From positions 7,375 to 44,112 of the forward strand of contig JAJQEJ010000075.1 in NCBI GenBank assembly GCA_021201735.1: 36,738 nt of DNA, in the 5' to 3' direction. Shown in pieces: positions 24,576 through 33,425 of the stretch. Each line of letters begins with the position of its first letter. The stretch's first letter is position 1. A program made the position numbers and the translations under genes. The notes beneath the pieces are model-generated. The model had not been told where the DNA came from. It ran no database searches and worked only from the letters and a program-made list of their open reading frames with translations. Origin of the DNA: Oscillospiraceae bacterium. Lineage in GTDB: Bacteria > Bacillota > Clostridia > Oscillospirales > Oscillospiraceae.

Positions 24576-25787
24576 TTACGCAAGCAGACGAAAGCAGCTT
24601 GCAATCTCCAGCCCCGCGAGCTTCTCTTGCAGTGCCGTCTCGCTATAGACGCCGGTAATGCACGCGACCTCATGCTCCGGCGCACCAGAACGCGCCAAAA
24701 AGCTCACGTCGCCGAGCGCCGCCTTTACGTCGGCAGAGGCAGCCTTTGCGCGTATGTACCACGCACTCTCCAGCGCATCCGGCGGGGTCGTCACATCGTC
24801 GCCGCCCGGTCCCCACTCGAGGCATTTATTGCCCGTAATATGCTTTGCCGCATCAATCACATCCGCCACCACAGCGGAGGCGGTGGGCAGCTTCCCCGCG
24901 CCGCGGCCATAGAACATCACGTCACCAATCGCGTCTCCTTTGACCATGATGGCGTTAAACACATCCTCCACGCCGGAGAGGGGATTCTCCTCATCCACCA
25001 GATGGGGCGCGACGTAGGCGCAGACTTTTCCGGCCTCCCGGCGAATCGCCCTGCCGATCAGTTTGATCTTTCTGCCGCAGGCGGCGGCATAGCCGACATC
25101 AGCCAGTGTCACGCCGGTAATCCCTTCCGTCGGCACCTGATCGGGGTAGACATGCCGCCCGAAGGCGAGAGACGCCAAAATGCAGATTTTTCGGCAGGCG
25201 TCCGTCCCCTCCACATCGGCGGCGGGATTCTGCTCAGCATAACCGTTTTTCTGCGCCTCCTTCAGCGCCACCGCAAAGGACAGACCGCCCTTGATCATGC
25301 GCGTGAGGATATAGTTGGTCGTACCGTTCAAAATTCCGCAGATTTCTGTCAGCTCGTTCGCCGCAAGGCACTGGCTGAGCGGACGGATAATGGGGATACC
25401 GCCACCCACGCTCGCCTCAAAAAAATAATTTGCGCCGTTCGCCTTGGCGAGCTGCAGCAGCTCGTACCCGTGCTGCGCCACGAGCTCTTTATTGCTCGTC
25501 ACCACGCTCTTGCCCGCCCGCAGCGCCCGCTCGGTAAAATCCTTGGCAAAGGTTGCCCCGCCGATGGTCTCCACCACCACGTTGACATCCGGGTCCTGCT
25601 CAATCACGGCGAAATCCTTGATAAACTTATCGGCAAATGGACTATCGGGAAAATCCCGTATGTCCACGATATACTTGAGCTGGATTGCGTTATCCATTTT
25701 ACGGTTGATTTGCGCGCCATTTTTCGCCAAAACCTCCGCCACACCGGAGCCGACCACGCCGAACCCCAAAATTGCCACATTCACCAT
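24576..25787 (-). CDS. hom: Homoserine dehydrogenase with C-terminal ACT domain
   Basis: A 403-residue NAD(P)-dependent enzyme reducing aspartate semialdehyde to homoserine. The ATG at 25787 is chosen since GGAGG is nine bases upstream; the earlier ATG lies inside that site. The Rossmann motif GFGVVGSGVAEVL begins near residue 7. Catalytic-domain signatures are seen at SVGGGIPIIRPL (about 155), NGTTNYILTRM (about 180) and the AEQNPAADVEGTDACRK segment. The last 75 residues form an ACT domain for threonine feedback (VSFLARSGAPEHEVACITGVY). It sits between an ACT regulator gene and lysC. Confidence 0.95.
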   Translation of the reverse strand: MVNVAILGFGVVGSGVAEVLAKNGAQINRKMDNAIQLKYIVDIRDFPDSPFADKFIKDFAVIEQDPDVNVVVETIGGATFAKDFTERALRAGKSVVTSNKELVAQHGYELLQLAKANGANYFFEASVGGGIPIIRPLSQCLAANELTEICGILNGTTNYILTRMIKGGLSFAVALKEAQKNGYAEQNPAADVEGTDACRKICILASLAFGRHVYPDQVPTEGITGVTLADVGYAAACGRKIKLIGRAIRREAGKVCAYVAPHLVDEENPLSGVEDVFNAIMVKGDAIGDVMFYGRGAGKLPTASAVVADVIDAAKHITGNKCLEWGPGGDDVTTPPDALESAWYIRAKAASADVKAALGDVSFLARSGAPEHEVACITGVYSETALQEKLAGLEIASCFRLLA

Positions 25788-25823
25788 TGCTGTTTCCTCC
25801 ATATCTAATCGTTCACTGATCTG

Positions 25824-26303
25824 TCAGCCTGCCACAATCTCGCACCGGACGACGCCCGTCGTCTCCGATATCTTCGCCACCAGGTCTTCAATTGACCCGT
25901 CCAATCCGGACATCTCCGTCCCGACCGAGACAAGCGCGCAGCCGCCGGTCGGAATCCCCTGATTGATGGTCAGAATATTGCCGCCGGATTGTGCAAAACT
26001 ATTCAGAACGGATGAGAGCACCCCTTTTTCGTCCTTAAGTAAAATCTGAAACGTAACAATTCTTCCGTGCAGCATGTCGCTAAACGGTCGGACGGTATCC
26101 TTATACTTATAGAATGCACTGCGGCTGATACCGACCCGCCTGGTCGCCTCGTTGACCGCAGCAACCTCGCCGGTCTCCAAAATCCGCTTGGCCTCCGCCA
26201 CCTTGAGAAAAATCTCCGGCAGGGCGGTCGCTTCCACAATAAAGTAATCGGGGATCTTTCCCACTGCAATCCACCAGCCTCTGTGTCCGTATTGCGCGGT
26301 CAT
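25824..26303 (-). CDS. ACT-domain protein of the PheB / UPF0735 family
   Basis: Up to 159 residues; a GTG at 26264 (VGKIPDYFIVEATALPEIF) is an alternative start that fits the usual family N-terminus, so the start is open. After the family-typical beginning comes a short helix-turn-helix-like region (VNEATRRVGISRSAFYKYKDTV), then an ACT domain (FQILLKDEKGVLSSVLNSFAQSGGNILTINQG). Members often lie ahead of hom or pheA and are believed to sense amino acids and regulate; the exact role is not settled. It is the first gene of the unit with hom and lysC. Confidence 0.88.
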   Translation of the reverse strand: MTAQYGHRGWWIAVGKIPDYFIVEATALPEIFLKVAEAKRILETGEVAAVNEATRRVGISRSAFYKYKDTVRPFSDMLHGRIVTFQILLKDEKGVLSSVLNSFAQSGGNILTINQGIPTGGCALVSVGTEMSGLDGSIEDLVAKISETTGVVRCEIVAG

Positions 26304-26323
26304 CTGTTCTCGCCGCAGAGTCT

Positions 26324-26353
26324 ATTGTAACACAACCCGCCGGAGAAACGCAA
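26324..26353 (-). promoter_or_regulatory. Promoter of the ACT - hom - lysC operon
   Basis: On the minus strand TTGCGT (26348-26353), 18-base spacer, TACAAT (26324-26329). The expected transcript would begin only about 15 bases before the ATG at 26303. Confidence 0.55.
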
Positions 26354-26388
26354 CCCCTAATTATATCGATTGCCCCATATCGAAAAAC

Positions 26389-26432
26389 CAGCCGCGGTGC
26401 GCCGCCGGAATGACCGACGCCGCCCGCGGCTG
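26389..26432 (-). terminator. Terminator of the penicillin-binding protein gene
   Basis: CAGCCGCGG and CCGCGGCTG form a perfect outer stem with a further GC-rich inner part; GTTTTTCG follows on the minus strand. Confidence 0.85.
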
Positions 26433-26468
26433 TTATATTATCATAGCATGCGCACCGGAACAGGGCTT

Positions 26469-29018
26469 CTATCCGATCGGTACATTTTCGCCAATCGCTT
26501 CCTGACCAACCAGCGGCGGCGTTTCGGTACTCTGGGCGACAGGTGCCTGCGTTGCGTCTATCCCCGCGTTACCGTCTCCATCCGGCGGCGTGCCGGACGT
26601 CTCCGGATTGTCGGGATCTCCCTCCGGGTCTTCCGTTTCATCCGGGTCGGTTACCGATACCGCACTGGTATGCACCGGGCAGGTGCCAAGGGACCTCAGG
26701 TAACTGAGTAGATACACGGAATCGGAGGCGCTGCTCACGCTGTCTCTGGCATAATTGAGCACGGAGATGGTTTTCACCGTCGACGTCTCTTCTCCGTCCA
26801 CATAGTGGCTTGCGCAGTAGTCGCCCGCCAGATAGTACAGCCCGCTCACCTGCAGCGGCGCACTGGTACAGACCTGTACATCCACATGCAGATCGCAATA
26901 TTCCGTCGGTTCGTCTCCCGCAAAAAAGTGCCCTGTTACAACGCGGCTGCCGCGCGCGTCATGGGTGCACGCCTGACTCGGCTTCAGACCGCTGTCCAGA
27001 CAGTAGGTGACGGTTTTGAGTCCTGCGGGTTCGTCGAACGATTTGTTCGGTAAATTCTCGTGGACTTCCGTCATCACGAGCTTCCACATATCGAGCGCCG
27101 GATTTTTACTGCCCTTGCTGTAATAGATGCGCTCCGGCGTGTTATACCCCGTCCAGACCGCAGCGGTATAGTAGGGCGTATAGCCGACAAACCAACGGTC
27201 ATTGTTGGTGTTGGTTGAGCCGGTTTTGCCCGCGACGCTCATGCCGGAAATTTTCGCATACGTGCCGGTCCCGTTGGCGCTTGTGACCACCCCTGTGAGC
27301 AGGTCATTCATATACCACGCGGTGGTCTCTTTCATAATCGCCTTGCTCTCGCGCTGGGTGTTGTCGAGCAGCACCTTGCCGTTGGAGTCCACTACTTTTG
27401 TATAGGTGCGCGGCGTGATATAGACACCATCACGCGGGAAGGCGGAAAAGGCCGCCGCCATCTCCAGCACGGTCACCCCGTCGGTCAGTCCGCCCATGGA
27501 GAGGGGGGCCGTGTTGATGTCGCTGACATACTGCCCGTTCGACGTGCGCCCATCCACCAGTGTTGTAAGGCCGAACTTGTTCTCCAGAAAATCAAAGGAG
27601 ACCTGCGGCGTCAGTTTTTCCAGCACGCGCACGGCGACCGCGTTGGAGGAGCGCGCAATGGCCTGTGCCAGCGTCATCCGCCCGGTATACGTGCCATAGG
27701 AATTTGCAGGCCACGCCGAGCCATTGAGCGTGCGCACCGCCGTGTCGTCAAATACCCCGCTCGGGGAGATTACTCCGAGTTCTAGCGCGGGGGTGTATAC
27801 TGAGAGCGGTTTCAGGGCGGAGCCCGGCTGTCGCACCGCCTGGCTCGCGTTGTTCCAGATCAGGTTTGCCGTCTTTTCCCCCATGGCCCCTGCAAGGGCC
27901 ACGACATTGCCGTCCGCATTGACAATGACGATGGCGGACTCAAGCTTCTGCCCGCTTTCCGACGTCACGTTTAAGTTGTCCCTGTTCGTGTAGATACTCT
28001 CCACCGTCTCCTGTATATCCGGTTCAAGGCAGCTGTAGATATGCAGGCCGCCGCGAGTGACCATATCCTGCGCAACGGTTTTGGAGTAGTTATAGGTCTC
28101 CACCAGATCATTGACCACGTCGGAAATAACCTGTTCCTCATACCATGAAAAAACCGTCTCGGGATTGACTGCACTGTCGACCTTCTGCTCATAAACCAGC
28201 TCCTGCGCAATCGCCGCGTCCCGCTCCTCCTCGGTAATGATCTTCTGCTCACACATGGCGTTTAGAATCAAGGTCTGGCGTTCTTTGTTCTTCACCCCGT
28301 CATTCCGGTATGGATCATAGACCGAGGGGTTATTGGTAATGGCGATCAGGCTCGCGCTTTCGGCAAGATCCAGCTCGGAAACATCCTTGCCAAAATAGTA
28401 ATTGGACGCTGTGGAAACTCCGTAGCAGCCGTTACCCAGATAGACGTAGTTGAGATACATCTCCATAATCGTATCTTTACTGTGCGTTTTGTCAAAGTCC
28501 AGCGCGCGGAAAATCTCCAGCACCTTGCGCTTGACCGTCACGTCATCGTAGTCGGTCATATTTTTGATCAGCTGCTGAGTAATGGTGGAGCCACCCTGAA
28601 TGTCTGTCCCGGTAAACATGTACCATGCCGCCTTGACGGTACGCAGCCAGTCCACGCCGTTGTGGGACTCAAACCGCTTATCCTCAATGGCGATCGTCGC
28701 ATCGGCCAGCGTTTGGGGAATATCGGCATACGCGACCCATTCGCGGTTTACCGCGCCGTAGAGGGAGCGCAGCTCCACATCCTCGCCGGTGCTTTCATCC
28801 TGATAATAAATCGTGCTGGCAAGCTCGGTTGTATAATCTCCGGCGTCCAGATGCGCCTCCGGCAAAATGACGCCCCTGATATATATCGCGCTAAAGCAGG
28901 CCAAAAAAGCACACGTCAGGATGATAAGAAGGACAATCGTCATGATGACCTTCCCAAGCAGCCCCTGCGGCATGAAGCTTCTCCGACTGTGCTGGCTTCT
29001 TCCATTCGTATTTGCCAA
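26469..29018 (-). CDS. Class A penicillin-binding protein (glycosyltransferase / transpeptidase)
   Basis: About 849 residues. It polymerises and cross-links peptidoglycan. The TTG at 29018 is taken as start: GGAGGT is six bases upstream, while the longer frame to 29066 begins inside the -10 box of the promoter. A short basic cytoplasmic head is followed by one membrane helix (VIMTIVLLIILTCAFLACF). The glycosyltransferase domain shows EDKRFESHNGVD, GGSTITQQLIKN and MEMYLNYVYLGNGCYGV. The transpeptidase domain keeps SALK (serine nucleophile), SSN and KTGST. The C-terminal 100 residues are a Pro/Asp/Glu/Thr-rich tail, likely disordered and outside the membrane. It is a single-gene unit. Confidence 0.93.
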   Translation of the reverse strand: MANTNGRSQHSRRSFMPQGLLGKVIMTIVLLIILTCAFLACFSAIYIRGVILPEAHLDAGDYTTELASTIYYQDESTGEDVELRSLYGAVNREWVAYADIPQTLADATIAIEDKRFESHNGVDWLRTVKAAWYMFTGTDIQGGSTITQQLIKNMTDYDDVTVKRKVLEIFRALDFDKTHSKDTIMEMYLNYVYLGNGCYGVSTASNYYFGKDVSELDLAESASLIAITNNPSVYDPYRNDGVKNKERQTLILNAMCEQKIITEEERDAAIAQELVYEQKVDSAVNPETVFSWYEEQVISDVVNDLVETYNYSKTVAQDMVTRGGLHIYSCLEPDIQETVESIYTNRDNLNVTSESGQKLESAIVIVNADGNVVALAGAMGEKTANLIWNNASQAVRQPGSALKPLSVYTPALELGVISPSGVFDDTAVRTLNGSAWPANSYGTYTGRMTLAQAIARSSNAVAVRVLEKLTPQVSFDFLENKFGLTTLVDGRTSNGQYVSDINTAPLSMGGLTDGVTVLEMAAAFSAFPRDGVYITPRTYTKVVDSNGKVLLDNTQRESKAIMKETTAWYMNDLLTGVVTSANGTGTYAKISGMSVAGKTGSTNTNNDRWFVGYTPYYTAAVWTGYNTPERIYYSKGSKNPALDMWKLVMTEVHENLPNKSFDEPAGLKTVTYCLDSGLKPSQACTHDARGSRVVTGHFFAGDEPTEYCDLHVDVQVCTSAPLQVSGLYYLAGDYCASHYVDGEETSTVKTISVLNYARDSVSSASDSVYLLSYLRSLGTCPVHTSAVSVTDPDETEDPEGDPDNPETSGTPPDGDGNAGIDATQAPVAQSTETPPLVGQEAIGENVPIG

Positions 29019-29064
29019 ATTGATACCTCCGTCATGTGCCCATCTATAAAGTATTTTCTCGGAC

Positions 29065-29092
29065 ATTATATCACGTTTTCGCGCGTTGTCCA
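29065..29092 (-). promoter_or_regulatory. Promoter of the penicillin-binding protein gene
   Basis: On the minus strand TGGACA (29087-29092), 16-base spacer, perfect TATAAT (29065-29070). Because the -10 box overlaps the ATG at 29064-29066, that codon cannot be the start. Confidence 0.75.
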
Positions 29093-29156
29093 GCCCATTA
29101 CATGCCTAAAATAACTGCTTTTTTCTGTTCTGGAATTATTTTAATATTATTTATCC

Positions 29157-29185
29157 TTGCATTTTCTCTGCCTACGGGGTAAAAT
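29157..29185 (+). promoter_or_regulatory. Promoter of the DUF1292 gene
   Basis: TTGCAT (29157-29162), 17-base spacer, TAAAAT (29180-29185). It may also feed the 6S RNA downstream. Confidence 0.65.
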
Positions 29186-29252
29186 ACTGACAAAGCACGG
29201 TATGCTGCGGTGCCGCCTTGCAGCTTTGCAAATGCAGTGGGAGGATCACACC

Positions 29253-29552
29253 ATGAGTGATGAATTTGGTGCCGATTTTATTACCATCACCGATGAGGAT
29301 GGCAATGAATTTGAACTGGAGCACCTGGAAACACTGGAGTACAACGGCCAAATTTATATGGCGTTTTTCCCCGTGGTCGACAGTGATGCCGATGTGGAAG
29401 AGATTGATTTGGATGAAGAATACGGCCTGATCATCCTCAAAGTAGTCCAAGGAAGCAGCGGCGACGAGCTTGTCACGCTCGATAATGAGGATGAGCTTGA
29501 GCTGGTGTACCAGAAATTTATGGATGAATTCTTTGCCGATGAGGACGAATAG
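29253..29552 (+). CDS. DUF1292 family acidic small protein
   Basis: A 99-residue, strongly acidic cytoplasmic protein. The ATG at 29253 is chosen for the GGGAGGA site eight bases upstream. DUF1292 proteins (YrzB-like) typically open with an ITDEDGNEFELE segment, as here, followed by a compact beta-rich core (YMAFFPVVDSDAD, YGLIILKVVQ) and an acidic end. The function of the family is unknown; it is widely conserved in Firmicutes near RNA-processing or cell-envelope genes. Here it lies just before the 6S RNA. Confidence 0.88.
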   Translation: MSDEFGADFITITDEDGNEFELEHLETLEYNGQIYMAFFPVVDSDADVEEIDLDEEYGLIILKVVQGSSGDELVTLDNEDELELVYQKFMDEFFADEDE

Positions 29553-29564
29553 CCTCACGTTTGC

Positions 29565-29760
29565 AACCCTGCCCTTCCCTGTGCGGTCACCTTGTTAAAA
29601 CCCACATTTATGAAACGGGACGCTGTTCTCGCGGTGCGGATTGCAGGCCTCCCGGCATTGCCGGAAGTTGGAAGCAGTGAAGCGCCGCGGACGCAACCCA
29701 CCTGCCGTCTGTGCAGGTTTTTAACCGGGTCCCACGCTTAGGGCGGGGTTATATTTTTTA
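29565..29760 (+). ncRNA. ssrS: 6S RNA (RNA polymerase regulator)
   Basis: A non-coding, highly structured stretch in the gap behind the DUF1292 gene. The closing stem AACCCTGCCC (29565-29574) pairs with GGGCGGGGTT (29741-29750), followed by a T-run. A second stem pairs ACCTTGTT with AACCGGGT. An open central region follows, with a small hairpin CCTGC...GCAGG on its 3' side. The distal arm has CGCGGTGC/GCGCCGCG and a terminal GC-rich hairpin (CCGGC/GCCGG). This layout is that of 6S RNA, which binds the sigma-A holoenzyme in stationary phase. Recognition is by structure and by remembered Clostridia 6S sequences, not by a model search. Exact ends are estimates. Confidence 0.75.
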
Positions 29761-29809
29761 TTATAGTCTACGCAAAACGCATGGTTTTGTTCCGAGAAAC
29801 TTTTTTATC

Positions 29810-29838
29810 TTGCCAGATACAGCAGTTTGCTGTATAAT
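29810..29838 (+). promoter_or_regulatory. Promoter of the parvulin-type foldase gene
   Basis: TTGCCA (29810-29815), 17-base spacer, perfect TATAAT (29833-29838), 70 bases before the start codon. Confidence 0.75.
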
Positions 29839-29908
29839 TACATAATATTCTAAACTGAGATACTTTTACGATACTTAAATTTCTTTATCGAGAGGACGAA
29901 CAAGCATT

Positions 29909-31534
29909 ATGAGCGCATCAAAGGGCAGAAAGCAACCAGAGTCCGCTGGCTTTGACCATCATTTTTCCCAGCGGGAGCTAAAGGAGCAGCAGGAAGCAGT
30001 TACCGAAAAACGCAAAACAATCCTGTATTGGATTATTGGCATTATCGTTGTCGTTTTGGTTGCCGCTTTGCTCATCGGCAACGCAAATGTGAAAAATCAG
30101 GTTGCCGCCACAATTGGTACGGAAAAATATTCAGTGGCCGAGGTAAGCTACTTCTATTACCAGACGCGCAATCAGGAGAGCACCATGGCGAACTACGGAG
30201 TTCAGTACGGAACCTCTTTCACCTCTTACGACCCCAATACCCCAGATAATGAGCAGTATTACGATGAAGAAAACCTGGAGACCTATGAGGACTACTTCCG
30301 TACGACGTCACTCTCCGCGCTACAGGATATGACCGCGCTCTGCGATGCGGCCACCGCCGCCGGCTACACCCTGTCCGAGGATGGACAAGCTTCCATCGAT
30401 TCGACGTTCGACTCCATTGATTCCGTCTGCATTCAGTATGGCATCACCCGCAAGTCCTACTTTATTCAGTCCTATGGAAAGTATATGACGGAGTCTGTGT
30501 TCCGCAATATGCTGACCAAGGCGACTCTGGCCTCGGAATACGAGGCCCTGCATGCCGATGAATACAGCTACGACAGCTATACCGACGAGCAAATTCAGGC
30601 ATACTACGACGAAAATGCCGCAACACTGGATTCCTACACGTACCGCACAATGTTTATCAGCGGATCCGTCAGTTCAACCACCGACGAGGACGGTAACACC
30701 ATTGAGCCGACTCAAGAGGAGACTGACGCAGCCATGGCCGCCGCAGCCGAACAGGCGGAAAAGGCGGTTGCGGAGATCAGCGCCGCCGAGGACAAAGAGG
30801 CCGCATTTATCGCAGCAGCGCCCAAGTACGTCTCTGAGACCTCCGCGTCCACCTACGAGGATGACCCTGACTACTCTCTTGCCACAACCACGGGTACCAA
30901 TCTCTCCTCAAGCACCTACGCCTCCTGGCTGATGGATGATGCGCGCCAGCCCGGCGATGTCGGCTCTATGGAGACCAGCAACGGCGAATATGTTGTACTC
31001 TTTATCGAGCGCTATGTCGACACAACACCCACGATTGACGTGCGTGATATTTTCATCGCGGCGGAATATCCTGAGGACGATGAGACCACCGAGGACGTCG
31101 ACGAGTCCCTGACCGCCACGCAGGAATCCATTGACGCGGCAAAAGCAAAATGTGAGGAGTTGCTCGCAACGTGGGAGTCCGGTGATAAAACCGCGGATGC
31201 ATTCGGCCTGCTTGCCGAGGAGAATTCCGACGATACCACCACCGTGGAAGATGGCGGCAAGCGTATCTATATGACGGAGGATACCCTGAGCTCTCTTGCG
31301 ACATTCAACGATTGGGCCTTCTCTGACGAGCGTCAGCCGGGGGACACCACAATCATTGAGGATACGAGCAGCAGCGCGGCCGGCTGGCACCTCTTCTATT
31401 TCGATAAACACCAGGGCCCTTACTGGCAGTACACCGCAATCACCGCCCTGCGCACAACCGATCAGGAGGATTGGCTCACTGCCCTGAAGGAACCCTATGA
31501 GATCAAACAGGAAAAGGGCATATCCCTTCTCTGA
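29909..31534 (+). CDS. Membrane-anchored parvulin-type peptidyl-prolyl isomerase / foldase
   Basis: A 541-residue protein with a short basic, Gln-rich cytoplasmic head, one membrane helix at about 36-57 (ILYWIIGIIVVVLVAALLIG) and a large outer part. The N-terminal outer region is SurA/PrsA-like and helical. The C-terminal part, from about residue 370, has a parvulin pattern: IDVRDIFIAAE, a helix of AAKAKCEELLATWESG type, FGLLAEENSDD...GGKRIYM, FNDWAF...PGD, and WHLFYFDK. Such proteins fold exported proteins such as penicillin-binding proteins. It is tethered by a helix and not by a lipid, unlike classical PrsA. Surface residues are strongly acidic. A terminator stands behind it. Confidence 0.85.
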   Translation: MSASKGRKQPESAGFDHHFSQRELKEQQEAVTEKRKTILYWIIGIIVVVLVAALLIGNANVKNQVAATIGTEKYSVAEVSYFYYQTRNQESTMANYGVQYGTSFTSYDPNTPDNEQYYDEENLETYEDYFRTTSLSALQDMTALCDAATAAGYTLSEDGQASIDSTFDSIDSVCIQYGITRKSYFIQSYGKYMTESVFRNMLTKATLASEYEALHADEYSYDSYTDEQIQAYYDENAATLDSYTYRTMFISGSVSSTTDEDGNTIEPTQEETDAAMAAAAEQAEKAVAEISAAEDKEAAFIAAAPKYVSETSASTYEDDPDYSLATTTGTNLSSSTYASWLMDDARQPGDVGSMETSNGEYVVLFIERYVDTTPTIDVRDIFIAAEYPEDDETTEDVDESLTATQESIDAAKAKCEELLATWESGDKTADAFGLLAEENSDDTTTVEDGGKRIYMTEDTLSSLATFNDWAFSDERQPGDTTIIEDTSSSAAGWHLFYFDKHQGPYWQYTAITALRTTDQEDWLTALKEPYEIKQEKGISLL

Positions 31535-31558
31535 GCCCGCTTACAATAAAAAGGAAAG

Positions 31559-31586
31559 TTTAGGCAGGCGGTTTCGCCTGCCTAAA
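31559..31586 (+). terminator. Terminator behind the foldase gene, at the head of glnS
   Basis: TTTAGGCAGGCG and CGCCTGCCTAAA form a perfect 12-bp stem with a four-base loop, followed by TTTATC. It lies only 17 bases before the glnS ribosome site, so glnS is expressed either by readthrough or from a promoter I could not place. Confidence 0.85.
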
Positions 31587-31616
31587 TTTATCAACAACAA
31601 ACAAGGAGTGATCCCC

Positions 31617-33317
31617 TTGCCTGAATCACCGGAACATGTATGGATGCCTCAGAATTTTATTCACGATGCTGTGGAAGCAGATCTGGCACCCGGCGGGGCG
31701 TATGCGGGTATGCCTGTCCACACGCGGTTCCCGCCTGAGCCGAACGGGTATCTCCACATCGGCCACGCCAAGGCGATTTTTATTGATTTCGGTACCGCCG
31801 AAAAATATAACGGTCTTTGTAACCTGCGCATGGACGACACCAATCCCACCAATGAAGACGAGGAATTCGTCTCCGCCATTCAAGAGGATATCCGCTGGCT
31901 GGGCTACGACTGGGGTGAACGCTTTTTCTTTGCCTCAGACTACTTTGCGCAGATGTATGAAAACGCCGTCTCTCTGATCAAAGAGGGGCTCGCTTATGTC
32001 TGTCAGCTCACGCCGGAGGAATTCAAAGAATACCGGGGCGACACCTCTATACCCGCCCGCTCCCCATACCGCGACCGCCCAACGGAGGAATCACTCGATC
32101 TCTTCGCGCGGATGCGTGCGGGCGAATTTCCCAACGGCGCGATGACCCTGCGAGCGAAAATCGACCTCACCTCCGGCAACTTCAACATGCGCGACCCGGT
32201 GCTCTACCGCATCAACCACATGCACCACCACCGTCAGGGCAACACCTGGTGCATTTACCCCATGTATGATTATGCCCACCCGCTGGAGGACGCCATTGAG
32301 GGTATCACGCACTCGCTGTGCTCTCTGGAGTTCGAGGATCACCGCCCGCTCTACGACTGGGTGATCGAACACGCCATTTTCCCCGCAAAGCCCCGGCAGA
32401 TTGAATTTGCCCGCCTCGGCATCAACTATACTGTGCTCTCCAAGCGCAAGCTGCGCACGCTGGTGGGCGAGGGCGTGGTCTCCGGCTGGGACGACCCGCG
32501 TATGCCCACCCTCTGCGGCCTGCGGCGGCGCGGCTATACCCCCACCTCCATCCGCAATTTTTCCGAGCGCAACGGGGTGTCCAAGACCCTCTCCACCGTG
32601 GAGTTCGGCTTTTTGGAGCACTGCCTGCGGGAAGACCTTAATTTAACCGCGCCGCGCATGATGGCTGTGCTCCGCCCGGTCAGGCTCACCATCACCAACT
32701 ATCCGGAGGGCGAGCGCGAGACCTTTCCCGTTGAAAATAACCCCAGCAAGCCGGAAGACGGCGTGAGAGACGTCACATTCTCACGCACCCTCTATGTTGA
32801 AGCAGATGATTTTCTAGAGGAGCCCATCCCCAAGTATAAGCGACTCTATCCCGGCAACGAGGTGCGGCTCAAGGGCGCGTACCTCGTCACCTGCACCGGC
32901 TGCCGCAAGGGGGCGGACGGCAGTATCGAAGAAATCTATGCGCAGTACGATCCCAACAGCCGCGGCGGAAATCCCGCCGACGGGCGCAAGGTCAAGGGGG
33001 CCACAATCCATTGGGTTGACGCCGCCACCGCGTGTGACGCGGAAATTCGCCTGTACGACAATCTCTTCTCCGATCCCGACCCCGACGGCGGCGAGAAGAA
33101 TTTTCTGGATTATTTGAGCCTCAATTCACTTGAGGTACTCCCCCACGCCAAGGTGGAAGCGGCGCTCGCCAACGCCTGCGCCCCCGCGTCGTTCCAGTTC
33201 CTGCGACAGGGCTATTTCTGCGTAGACAGCAAAGACTCTGCCCCCGGCCGCCTCGTCTTCAACCGCTCGGTCAGCCTGAAGGACAGCTTTAAAATATCCG
33301 CCGCCAAAACGCCTTAA
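31617..33317 (+). CDS. glnS: Glutaminyl-tRNA synthetase
   Basis: 566 residues from a TTG at 31617; AAGGAG is eight bases upstream, and the longer frame would cover the foldase end and the terminator. It charges tRNA-Gln with glutamine. The class I signatures are present: PPEPNGYLHIGHAK (HIGH) near residue 38 and VLSKRKL (KMSKS type) near 268. RMDDTNPTNEDEEF and the GlnRS-specific catalytic core order support GlnRS over GluRS. A C-terminal anticodon-binding beta-barrel part is present in full. Length is typical. Many Clostridia rely on GatCAB transamidation instead, so a GlnRS is of note. Confidence 0.94.
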   Translation: MPESPEHVWMPQNFIHDAVEADLAPGGAYAGMPVHTRFPPEPNGYLHIGHAKAIFIDFGTAEKYNGLCNLRMDDTNPTNEDEEFVSAIQEDIRWLGYDWGERFFFASDYFAQMYENAVSLIKEGLAYVCQLTPEEFKEYRGDTSIPARSPYRDRPTEESLDLFARMRAGEFPNGAMTLRAKIDLTSGNFNMRDPVLYRINHMHHHRQGNTWCIYPMYDYAHPLEDAIEGITHSLCSLEFEDHRPLYDWVIEHAIFPAKPRQIEFARLGINYTVLSKRKLRTLVGEGVVSGWDDPRMPTLCGLRRRGYTPTSIRNFSERNGVSKTLSTVEFGFLEHCLREDLNLTAPRMMAVLRPVRLTITNYPEGERETFPVENNPSKPEDGVRDVTFSRTLYVEADDFLEEPIPKYKRLYPGNEVRLKGAYLVTCTGCRKGADGSIEEIYAQYDPNSRGGNPADGRKVKGATIHWVDAATACDAEIRLYDNLFSDPDPDGGEKNFLDYLSLNSLEVLPHAKVEAALANACAPASFQFLRQGYFCVDSKDSAPGRLVFNRSVSLKDSFKISAAKTP

Positions 33318-33354
33318 TCCTTTCAGAAGAGAGGAATCTCCGGCAAGTGTGACC

Positions 33355-33383
33355 TTGGCAACCGACAAAAAGTATGATAAAAT
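33355..33383 (+). promoter_or_regulatory. Promoter of the aspartate carbamoyltransferase gene
   Basis: TTGGCA (33355-33360), 17-base spacer, TAAAAT (33378-33383). The leader is short, with no room for a PyrR-type attenuator. Confidence 0.65.
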
Positions 33384-33425
33384 GAGCAATTGATATGATG
33401 CATGAGAGACGGGGGGTGATGCGCC

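Noticed and set aside
24627-25808. 393-codon plus-strand frame
   Set aside because: Antisense to homoserine dehydrogenase; composition is typical of a shadow.
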